From contig JAZGUH010000224.1 of the NCBI GenBank assembly GCA_037893225.1, forward strand, positions 1,240,001 through 1,304,000: a DNA stretch of 64,000 nt, given 5' to 3'. The stretch is from Hippasteria phrygiana. Its lineage: Eukaryota; Echinodermata; Asteroidea; Valvatida; Goniasteridae. Position 1 is the first letter of the stretch; each line of letters begins with the position of its first letter. The position numbers were made by a program, and so were the translations under genes. This document shows positions 1 through 10,236 of this stretch, one piece after another. The notes beneath the pieces are model-generated. The model had not been told where the DNA came from. It did not search any database and saw only the letters and a list, made by a program, of their open reading frames with translations.

Positions 1-232
1 GTTGGCCGGAAAGAAAATAAACATTGCGAGGTTTGAATTTTCTCCACAAGTTTTAACTCTAAGAAGCCGCCGATGATTGCAACATGTAGCGCCAGATCTA
101 AGCTATCCATACATGTCAAAATTACTGTATTTGGTTGATATTTCATGCAATTATGAATGAGTAAAGCAAGTCCATACCCCAGGGAATTTGACATGCATGG
201 AGCAATAAATAGACGGTAACATGTACACAGAT

Positions 233-463
233 GTTGGCCGGAAAGAAAATAAACATTGCGAGGTTTGAATTTTCTCCACAAGTTTTAACTCTAGGAAGCC
301 GCCGATGATTGCAACATGTAGCGCCAGATCTAAGCTATCCATACATGCAAAATTACTGTATTTGGTTGATATTTCATGCAATTATGAATGAGTAAAGCAA
401 GTCCATACCCCAGGGAATTTGACATGCATGGAGCAATAAATAGACGGTAACATGTACACAGAT
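233..463. repeat. 231-bp monomer variant lacking T116
   Basis: The sequence reads CATACATGCAAAATT where the standard unit has CATACATGTCAAAATT. I count 17 such units in all three domains, with deletions near 346, 1503, 4053, 4748, 6369, 7526, 9147, 10766, 17485, 23051, 29083, 33259, 37899, 38826, 41145, 44860 and 48575. At 231 bp (77 x 3) the unit does not shift the reading frame. That is why minus-strand open frames change pattern here. Confidence 0.93.
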
Positions 464-694
464 GTTGGCCGGAAAGAAAATAAACATTGCGAGGTTTGAA
501 TTTTCTCCACAAGTTTTAACTCTAGGAAGCCGCCGATGATTGCAACATGTAGCGCCAGATCTAAGCTATCCATACATGTCAAAATTACTGTATTTGGTTG
601 ATATTTCATGCAATTATGAATGATAAAGCAAGTCCATACCCCAGGGAATTTGACATGCATGGAGCAATAAATAGAAGGTAACATGTACACAGAT
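464..694. repeat. 231-bp monomer variant lacking G161 (domain 1 only)
   Basis: The unit has GAATGATAAAG in place of GAATGAGTAAAG and also the linked change C214A (AGAAGGTAAC). It occurs 11 times, near 620, 1777, 2936, 5021, 6642, 7799, 9420, 11039, 13123, 14977 and 17758, and nowhere after about 17.8 kb. It is usually preceded directly by the T116-deletion unit. Being 231 bp, it joins two minus-strand frames into the longest open stretch of the array (197 codons). Confidence 0.92.
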
Positions 695-774
695 GTTGGC
701 CGGAAAGAAAATAAACATTGCGAGGTTTGAATTTTCTCCACAAGTTTTAACTCTAGGAAGCCGCCGATGATTGC

Positions 775-926
775 AACATGTAGCGCCAGATCTAAGCTAT
801 CCATACATGTCAAAATTACTGTATTTGGTTGATATTTCATGCAATTATGAATGAGTAAAGCAAGTCCATACCCCAGGGAATTTGACATGCATGGAGCAAT
901 AAATAGACGGTAACATGTACACAGAT
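775..926. repeat. Degenerate internal direct repeat (138-bp spacing)
   Basis: AACATGTAGCGCCAGAT (775-791, monomer 81-97) and AACATGTACACAGAT (912-926, monomer 218-232) share AACATGTA and CAGAT, separated by 4 and 2 bases respectively. A second weaker pair is CTAAGCTATCCATAC and GTAAAGCAAGTCCATAC (monomer 98-112 and 161-177). These suggest the 232-bp unit was assembled from shorter duplicated pieces. Confidence 0.55.
800..895. repeat. Inverted repeat within the monomer (14/15 bp arms)
   Basis: The arms are TCCATACATGTCAAA (800-814, monomer 106-120) and TTTGACATGCATGGA (881-895, monomer 187-201). They are complementary at 14 of 15 positions, the exception being A111 against C196, with a 66-nt spacer. 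The structure recurs in every type A unit. It could extrude as a cruciform or fold in a transcript; neither is shown by the sequence. Type B units lose two more pairs. Confidence 0.85.
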
Positions 927-1549
927 GTTGGCCGGAAAGAAAATAAACATTGCGAGGTTTGAATTTTCTCCACAAGTTTTAACTCTAGGAAGCCGCCGAT
1001 GATTGCAACATGTAGCGCCAGATCTAAGCTATCCATACATGTCACAATTACTGCATTTGGTTGATATTTCATGCATTTATGAATGAATAAAGCAAGTCCA
1101 TACCCCAGGGAATTTGACGTGCATGGAGCAATAAATATACGGTAATATGTACACAGATGTTGGCCGGAAAGAAAATAAACATTGCGAGGTTTGAATTTTC
1201 TCCACAAGTTTTAACTCTAGGAAGCCGCCGATGATTGCAACATGTAGCGCCAGATCTAAGCTATCCATACATGTCAAAATTACTGTATTTGGTTTATATT
1301 TCATGCAATTATGAATGAGTAAAGCAAGTCATACCCCAGGGAATTTGACATGCATGGAGCAATAAATAGACGGTAATATGTACACAGATGTTGGCCGGAA
1401 AGAAAATAAACATTGCGAGGTTTGAATTTTCTCCACAAGTTTTAACTCTAGGAAGCCGCCGATGATTGCAACATGTAGCGCCAGATCTAAGCTATCCATA
1501 CATGCAAAATTACTGTATTTGGTTGATATTTCATGCAATTATGAATGAG

Positions 1550-4053
1550 TAAAGCAAGTCCATACCCCAGGGAATTTGACATGCATGGAGCAATAAATAG
1601 ACGGTAACATGTACACAGATGTTGGCCGGAAAGAAAATAAACATTGCGAGGTTTGAATTTTCTCCACAAGTTTTAACTCTAGGAAGCCGCCGATGATTGC
1701 AACATGTAGCGCCAGATCTAAGCTATCCATACATGTCAAAATTACTGTATTTGGTTGATATTTCATGCAATTATGAATGATAAAGCAAGTCCATACCCCA
1801 GGGAATTTGACATGCATGGAGCAATAAATAGAAGGTAACATGTACACAGATGTTGGCCGGAAAGAAAATAAACATTGCGAGGTTTGAATTTTCTCCACAA
1901 GTTTTAACTCTAGGAAGCCGCCGATGATTGCAACATGTAGCGCCAGATCTAAGCTATCCATACATGTCAAAATTACTGTATTTGGTTGATATTTCATGCA
2001 ATTATGAATGAGTAAAGCAAATCCATACCCCAGGGAATTTGACATGCATGGAGCAATAAATAGACGGTAACATGTACACAGATGTTGGCCGGAAAGAAAA
2101 TAAACATTGCGAGGTTTGAATTTTCTCCACAAGTTTTAACTCTAGGAAGCCGCCGATGATTGCAACATGTAGCGCCAGATCTAAGCTATCCATACATGTC
2201 ACAATTACTGCATTTGGTTGATATTTCATGCAATTATGAATGAATAAAGCAAGTCCATACCCCAGGGAATTTGACGTGCATGGAGCAATAAATAGACGGT
2301 AACATGTACACAGATGTTGGCCGGAAAGAAAATAAACATTGCGAGGTTTGAATTTTCTCCACAAGTTTTAACTCTAGGAAGCCGCCGATGATTGCAACAT
2401 GTAGCGCCAGATCTAAGCTATCCATACATGTCACAATTACTGCATTTGGTTGATATTTCATGCAATTATGAATGAATAAAGCAAGTCCATACCCCAGGGA
2501 ATTTGACGTGCATGGAGCAATAAATAGACGGTAATATGTACACAGATGTTGGCCGGAAAGAAAATAAACATTGCGAGGTTTGAATTTTCTCCACAAGTTG
2601 TAACTCTAGGAAGCCGCCGATGATTGCAACATGTAGCGCCAGATCTAAGCTATCCATACATGTCAAAATTACTGCATTTGGTAGATATTTCATGCAATTA
2701 TGAATGAATAAAGCAAGTCCATACCCCAGGGAATTTGACATGCATGGAGCAATAAATAGACGGTAACATGTACACAGATGTTGGCCGGAAAGAAAATAAA
2801 CATTGCGAGGTTTGAATTTTCTCCACAAGTTTTAACTCTAGGAAGCCGCCGATGATTGCAACATGTAGCGCCAGATCTAAGCTATCCATACATGTCAAAA
2901 TTACTGTATTTGGTTGATATTTCATGCAATTATGAATGATAAAGCAAGTCCATACCCCAGGGAATTTGACATGCATGGAGCAATAAATAGAAGGTAACAT
3001 GTACACAGATGTTGGCCGGAAAGAAAATAAACATTGCGAGGTTTGAATTTTCTCCACAAGTTTTAACTCTAGGAAGCCGCCGATGATTGCAACATGTAGC
3101 GCCAGATCTAAGCTATCCATACATGTCAAAATTACTGTATTTGGTTGATATTTCATGCAATTATGAATGAGTAAAGCAAATCCATACCCCAGGGAATTTG
3201 ACATGCATGGAGCAATAAATAGACGGTAACATGTACACAGATGTTGGCCGGAAAGAAAATAAACATTGCGAGGTTTGAATTTTCTCCACAAGTTTTAACT
3301 CTAGGAAGCCGCCGATGATTGCAACATGTAGCGCCAGATCTAAGCTATCCATACATGTCACAATTACTGCATTTGGTTGATATTTCATGCAATTATGAAT
3401 GAATAAAGCAAGTCCATACCCCAGGGAATTTGACGTGCATGGAGCAATAAATAGACGGTAACATGTACACAGATGTTGGCCGGAAAGAAAATAAACATTG
3501 CGAGGTTTGAATTTTCTCCACAAGTTTTAACTCTAGGAAGCCGCCGATGATTGCAACATGTAGCGCCAGATCTAAGCTATCCATACATGTCACAATTACT
3601 GCATTTGGTTGATATTTCATGCAATTATGAATGAATAAAGCAAGTCCATACCCCAGGGAATTTGACGTGCATGGAGCAATAAATAGACGGTAATATGTAC
3701 ACAGATGTTGGCCGGAAAGAAAATAAACATTGCGAGGTTTGAATTTTCTCCACAAGTTGTAACTCTAGGAAGCCGCCGATGATTGCAACATGTAGCGCCA
3801 GATCTAAGCTATCCATACATGTCAAAATTACTGCATTTGGTAGATATTTCATGCAATTATGAATGAATAAAGCAAGTCCATACCCCAGGGAATTTGACAT
3901 GCATGGAGCAATAAATAGACGGTAACATGTACACAGATGTTGGCCGGAAAGAAAATAAACATTGCGAGGTTTGAATTTTCTCCACAAGTTTTAACTCTAG
4001 GAAGCCGCCGATGATTGCAACATGTAGCGCCAGATCTAAGCTATCCATACATG
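1550..4053. repeat. Tandem 5-monomer HOR, 1159 bp, about 2.2 copies
   Basis: Bases about 1550-2894 recur at about 2709-4053. Shared features are the G161 deletion (1777 and 2936), AAATCCATACC (2020 and 3179), two consecutive type B units, and the pair AAGTTGTAAC (2597 and 3756) with GGTAGATATT (2682 and 3841). Five units minus one deleted base give 1159 bp. The match ends at the T116 deletion at 4053. Confidence 0.85.
2316..2547. repeat. Reference type B monomer (232 bp)
   Basis: This unit carries the linked alternative states C119 and C128 (GTCACAATTACTGCATTT), A161 (GAATGAATAAAG), G193 (GACGTGCATGG) and T220 (GGTAATATG). The G193 state removes the NsiI site and adds a CpG. The same combination recurs in many non-adjacent units, for example around 3475-3706, 12600-12730 and 19100-19210. 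It therefore behaves as a monomer subfamily and not as random mutation. Confidence 0.9.
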
Positions 4054-4621
4054 CAACATTACTGTATTTGGTTGATATTTCATGCAATTATGAATGAATA
4101 AAGCAAGTCCATACCCCAGGGAATTTGACATGCATGGAGCAATAAATAGACGGTAACATGTACACAGATGTTGGCCGGAAAGAAAATAAACATTGCGAGG
4201 TTTGAATTTTCTCCACAAGTTTTAACTCTAGGAAGCCGCCGATGATTGCAACATGTAGCGCCAGATCTAAGCTATCCATACATGTCAAAATTACTGTATT
4301 TGGTTGATATTTCATGCAATTATGAATGAGTAAAGCAAGTCCATACCCCAGGGAATTTGACATGCATGGAGCAATAAATAGACGGTAACATGTACACAGA
4401 TGTTGGCCGGAAAGAAAATAAACATTGCGAGGTTTGAATTTTCTCCACAAGTTTTAACTCTAGGAAGCCGCCGATGATTGCAACATGTAGCGCCAGATCT
4501 AAGCTATCCATACATGTCGCAATTACTGCATTTGGTTGATATTTCATGCAATTATGAATGAATAAAGCAAGTCCATACCCCAGGGAATTTGACATGCATG
4601 GAGCAATAAATAGACGGTAAC

Positions 4622-7600
4622 ATGTACACAGATGTTGGCCGGAAAGAAAATAAACATTGCGAGGTTTGAATTTTCTCCACAAGTTTTAACTCTAGGAAGC
4701 CGCCGATGATTGCAACATGTAGCGCCAGATCTAAGCTATCCATACATGCAAAATTACTGTATTTGGTTGATATTTCATGCAATTATGAATGAGTAAAGCA
4801 AGTCCATACCCCAGGGAATTTGACATGCATGGAGCAATAAATAGACGGTAACATGTACACAGATGTTGGCCGGAAAGAAAATAAACATTGCGAGGTTTGA
4901 ATTTTCTCCACAAGTTTTAACTCTAGGAAGCCGCCGATGATTGCAACATGTAGCGCCAGATCTAAGCTATCCATACATGTCAAAATTACTGTATTTGGTT
5001 GATATTTCATGCAATTATGAATGATAAAGCAAGTCCATACCCCAGGGAATTTGACATGCATGGAGCAATAAATAGAAGGTAACATGTACACAGATGTTGG
5101 CCGGAAAGAAAATAAACATTGCGAGGTTTGAATTTTCTCCACAAGTTTTAACTCTAGGAAGCCGCCGATGATTGCAACATGTAGCGCCAGATCTAAGCTA
5201 TCCATACATGTCAAAATTACTGTATTTGGTTGATATTTCATGCAATTATGAATGAGTAAAGCAAATCCATACCCCAGGGAATTTGACATGCATGGAGCAA
5301 TAAATAGACGGTAACATGTACACAGATGTTGGCCGGAAAGAAAATAAACATTGCGAGGTTTGAATTTTCTCCACAAGTTTTAACTCTAGGAAGCCGCCGA
5401 TGATTGCAACATGTAGCGCCAGATCTAAGCTATCCATACATGTCACAATTACTGCATTTGGTTGATATTTCATGCAATTATGAATGAATAAAGCAAGTCC
5501 ATACCCCAGGGAATTTGACGTGCATGGAGCAATAAATAGACGGTAACATGTACACAGATGTTGGCCGGAAAGAAAATAAACATTGCGAGGTTTGAATTTT
5601 CTCCACAAGTTTTAACTCTAGGAAGCCGCCGATGATTGCAACATGTAGCGCCAGATCTAAGCTATCCATACATGTCAAAATTACTGTATTTGGTTTATAT
5701 TTCATGCAATTATGAATGAGTAAAGCAAGTCATACCCCAGGGAATTTGACATGCATGGAGCAATAAATAGACGGTAATATGTACACAGATGTTGGCCGGA
5801 AAGAAAATAAACATTGCGAGGTTTGAATTTTCTCCACAAGTTTTAACTCTAAGAAGCCGCCGATGATTGCAACATGTAGCGCCAGATCTAAGCTATCCAT
5901 ACATGTCAAAATTACTGTATTTGGTTGATATTTCATGCAATTATGAATGAGTAAAGCAAGTCCATACCCCGGGGAATTTGACATGCATGGAGCAATAAAT
6001 AGACGGTAACATGTACACAGATGTTGGCCGGAAAGAAAATAAACATTGCGAGGTTTGAATTTTCTCCACAAGTTTTAACTCTAGGAAGCCGCCGATGATT
6101 GCAACATGTAGCGCCAGATCTAAGCTATCCATACATGTCACAATTACTGCATTTGGTTGATATTTCATGCAATTATGAATGAATAAAGCAAGTCCATACC
6201 CCAGGGAATTTGACATGCATGGAGCAATAAATAGACGGTAACATGTACACAGATGTTGGCCGGAAAGAAAATAAACATTGCGAGGTTTGAATTTTCTCCA
6301 CAAGTTTTAACTCTAGGAAGCCGCCGATGATTGCAACATGTAGCGCCAGATCTAAGCTATCCATACATGCAAAATTACTGTATTTGGTTGATATTTCATG
6401 CAATTATGAATGAGTAAAGCAAGTCCATACCCCAGGGAATTTGACATGCATGGAGCAATAAATAGACGGTAACATGTACACAGATGTTGGCCGGAAAGAA
6501 AATAAACATTGCGAGGTTTGAATTTTCTCCACAAGTTTTAACTCTAGGAAGCCGCCGATGATTGCAACATGTAGCGCCAGATCTAAGCTATCCATACATG
6601 TCAAAATTACTGTATTTGGTTGATATTTCATGCAATTATGAATGATAAAGCAAGTCCATACCCCAGGGAATTTGACATGCATGGAGCAATAAATAGAAGG
6701 TAACATGTACACAGATGTTGGCCGGAAAGAAAATAAACATTGCGAGGTTTGAATTTTCTCCACAAGTTTTAACTCTAGGAAGCCGCCGATGATTGCAACA
6801 TGTAGCGCCAGATCTAAGCTATCCATACATGTCAAAATTACTGTATTTGGTTGATATTTCATGCAATTATGAATGAGTAAAGCAAGTCCATACCCCAGGG
6901 AATTTGACATGCATGGAGCAATAAATAGACGGTAACATGTACACAGATGTTGGCCGGAAAGAAAATAAACATTGCGAGGTTTGAATTTTCTCCACAAGTT
7001 TTAACTCTAGGAAGCCGCCGATGATTGCAACATGTAGCGCCAGATCTAAGCTATCCATACATGTCACAATTACTGCATTTGGTTGATATTTCATGCATTT
7101 ATGAATGAATAAAGCAAGTCCATACCCCAGGGAATTTGACGTGCATGGAGCAATAAATAGACGGTAATATGTACACAGATGTTGGCCGGAAAGAAAATAA
7201 ACATTGCGAGGTTTGAATTTTCTCCACAAGTTTTAACTCTAGGAAGCCGCCGATGATTGCAACATGTAGCGCCAGATCTAAGCTATCCATACATGTCAAA
7301 ATTACTGTATTTGGTTTATATTTCATGCAATTATGAATGAGTAAAGCAAGTCATACCCCAGGGAATTTGACATGCATGGAGCAATAAATAGACGGTAATA
7401 TGTACACAGATGTTGGCCGGAAAGAAAATAAACATTGCGAGGTTTGAATTTTCTCCACAAGTTTTAACTCTAGGAAGCCGCCGATGATTGCAACATGTAG
7501 CGCCAGATCTAAGCTATCCATACATGCAAAATTACTGTATTTGGTTGATATTTCATGCAATTATGAATGAGTAAAGCAAGTCCATACCCCAGGGAATTTG

Positions 7601-10236
7601 ACATGCATGGAGCAATAAATAGACGGTAACATGTACACAGATGTTGGCCGGAAAGAAAATAAACATTGCGAGGTTTGAATTTTCTCCACAAGTTTTAACT
7701 CTAGGAAGCCGCCGATGATTGCAACATGTAGCGCCAGATCTAAGCTATCCATACATGTCAAAATTACTGTATTTGGTTGATATTTCATGCAATTATGAAT
7801 GATAAAGCAAGTCCATACCCCAGGGAATTTGACATGCATGGAGCAATAAATAGAAGGTAACATGTACACAGATGTTGGCCGGAAAGAAAATAAACATTGC
7901 GAGGTTTGAATTTTCTCCACAAGTTTTAACTCTAGGAAGCCGCCGATGATTGCAACATGTAGCGCCAGATCTAAGCTATCCATACATGTCAAAATTACTG
8001 TATTTGGTTGATATTTCATGCAATTATGAATGAGTAAAGCAAATCCATACCCCAGGGAATTTGACATGCATGGAGCAATAAATAGACGGTAACATGTACA
8101 CAGATGTTGGCCGGAAAGAAAATAAACATTGCGAGGTTTGAATTTTCTCCACAAGTTTTAACTCTAGGAAGCCGCCGATGATTGCAACATGTAGCGCCAG
8201 ATCTAAGCTATCCATACATGTCACAATTACTGCATTTGGTTGATATTTCATGCAATTATGAATGAATAAAGCAAGTCCATACCCCAGGGAATTTGACGTG
8301 CATGGAGCAATAAATAGACGGTAACATGTACACAGATGTTGGCCGGAAAGAAAATAAACATTGCGAGGTTTGAATTTTCTCCACAAGTTTTAACTCTAGG
8401 AAGCCGCCGATGATTGCAACATGTAGCGCCAGATCTAAGCTATCCATACATGTCAAAATTACTGTATTTGGTTTATATTTCATGCAATTATGAATGAGTA
8501 AAGCAAGTCATACCCCAGGGAATTTGACATGCATGGAGCAATAAATAGACGGTAATATGTACACAGATGTTGGCCGGAAAGAAAATAAACATTGCGAGGT
8601 TTGAATTTTCTCCACAAGTTTTAACTCTAAGAAGCCGCCGATGATTGCAACATGTAGCGCCAGATCTAAGCTATCCATACATGTCAAAATTACTGTATTT
8701 GGTTGATATTTCATGCAATTATGAATGAGTAAAGCAAGTCCATACCCCAGGGAATTTGACATGCATGGAGCAATAAATAGACGGTAACATGTACACAGAT
8801 GTTGGCCGGAAAGAAAATAAACATTGCGAGGTTTGAATTTTCTCCACAAGTTTTAACTCTAGGAAGCCGCCGATGATTGCAACATGTAGCGCCAGATCTA
8901 AGCTATCCATACATGTCACAATTACTGCATTTGGTTGATATTTCATGCAATTATGAATGAATAAAGCAAGTCCATACCCCAGGGAATTTGACATGCATGG
9001 AGCAATAAATAGACGGTAACATGTACACAGATGTTGGCCGGAAAGAAAATAAACATTGCGAGGTTTGAATTTTCTCCACAAGTTTTAACTCTAGGAAGCC
9101 GCCGATGATTGCAACATGTAGCGCCAGATCTAAGCTATCCATACATGCAAAATTACTGTATTTGGTTGATATTTCATGCAATTATGAATGAGTAAAGCAA
9201 GTCCATACCCCAGGGAATTTGACATGCATGGAGCAATAAATAGACGGTAACATGTACACAGATGTTGGCCGGAAAGAAAATAAACATTGCGAGGTTTGAA
9301 TTTTCTCCACAAGTTTTAACTCTAGGAAGCCGCCGATGATTGCAACATGTAGCGCCAGATCTAAGCTATCCATACATGTCAAAATTACTGTATTTGGTTG
9401 ATATTTCATGCAATTATGAATGATAAAGCAAGTCCATACCCCAGGGAATTTGACATGCATGGAGCAATAAATAGAAGGTAACATGTACACAGATGTTGGC
9501 CGGAAAGAAAATAAACATTGCGAGGTTTGAATTTTCTCCACAAGTTTTAACTCTAGGAAGCCGCCGATGATTGCAACATGTAGCGCCAGATCTAAGCTAT
9601 CCATACATGTCAAAATTACTGTATTTGGTTGATATTTCATGCAATTATGAATGAGTAAAGCAAGTCCATACCCCAGGGAATTTGACATGCATGGAGCAAT
9701 AAATAGACGGTAACATGTACAGATGTTGGCCGGAAAGAAAATAAACATTGCGAGGTTTGAATTTTCTCCACAAGTTTTAACTCTAGGAAGCCGCCGATGA
9801 TTGCAACATGTAGCGCCAGATCTAAGCTATCCATACATGTCACAATTACTGCATTTGGTTGATATTTCATGCATTTATGAATGAATAAAGCAAGTCCATA
9901 CCCCAGGGAATTTGACGTGCATGGAGCAATAAATAGACGGTAATATGTACACAGATGTTGGCCGGAAAGAAAATAAACATTGCGAGGTTTGAATTTTCTC
10001 CACAAGTTTTAACTCTAGGAAGCCGCCGATGATTGCAACATGTAGCGCCAGATCTAAGCTATCCATACATGTCAAAATTACTGTATTTGGTTTATATTTC
10101 ATGCAATTATGAATGAGTAAAGCAAGTCATACCCCAGGGAATTTGACATGCATGGAGCAATAAATAGACGGTAATATGTACACAGATGTTGGCCGGAAAG
10201 AAAATAAACATTGCGAGGTTTGAATTTTCTCCACAA
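4622..10236. repeat. Tandem 12-monomer HOR, 2778 bp, about 2 copies
   Basis: Bases about 4622-7460 recur at about 7400-10236. The order of T116-deletion, G161-deletion, type B, C172-deletion and A62 units is conserved. Differences noticed are CCCCGGGG at 5968 against CCCCAGGG in the copy, G170A (AAATCC) sites present in only one copy, and the CA loss in the second copy near 9718. The last of these reduces the offset to 2776 bp. Confidence 0.8.

Larger units (their letters stand above)
695..926. repeat. Reference type A monomer (232 bp)
   Basis: This is the unit with the majority base at the variable sites compared: G62, A119, T128, G137, G161, A193, C214, C220. It holds single BglII (AGATCT), NsiI (ATGCAT) and HaeIII (GGCC) sites, so those enzymes should cut most of the array into a 232-bp ladder. 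There is no tRNA-like fold, telomeric motif or simple-sequence tract in it. Positions quoted for variants elsewhere in this annotation use this unit, with base 1 at 695. Confidence 0.95.
160..8450. repeat. Dispersed duplication, offset 6022 bp
   Basis: Bases about 160-2430 match about 6180-8450. Both contain two pairs of consecutive T116-deletion and G161-deletion units, the CATGCATTTATG type B unit and the C172-deletion unit in the same order. A substitution at about 1137 (AATATACGG against AATAGACGG) separates them. The intervening DNA is also satellite; the entry spans both copies. Confidence 0.78.

Noticed and set aside
697..735. tRNA-like Pol III A and B boxes (TGGCCGGAAAG and GGTTTGAATTT) suggesting a tRNA-derived SINE origin
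   Set aside because: Both match the consensus boxes only loosely, with about 27 bp between them. No acceptor or anticodon stem and no poly(A) or terminator tract is present.
705..750. Phased A/T tracts as a curved-DNA element (monomer 11-55)
   Set aside because: Tract centres at about 17, 33, 39 and 52 are not spaced at a consistent helical period of about 10.5 bp.
705..909. AATAAA hexamers (two per type A unit, three per type B) as polyadenylation signals
   Set aside because: No transcription unit is supported, and the hexamers fall in A-rich sequence where they are expected by chance.
382..975. Minus-strand open frames of 60-197 codons, repeated hundreds of times, as protein-coding genes
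   Set aside because: Most begin at TTG (CTTGTGGAG on the minus strand), not ATG. They overlap one another out of frame, encode the same peptide from shifted copies, and break at each 232-bp unit because 232 is not a multiple of 3. No promoter or codon-position bias is seen.
3857..4450. A Cys-rich secreted peptide family encoded by monomers
   Set aside because: The cysteines come from the frequent CATG/TGTACA motifs read on the minus strand, and the peptide is identical apart from satellite polymorphisms. This is a translation of repeat DNA, not a conserved protein.
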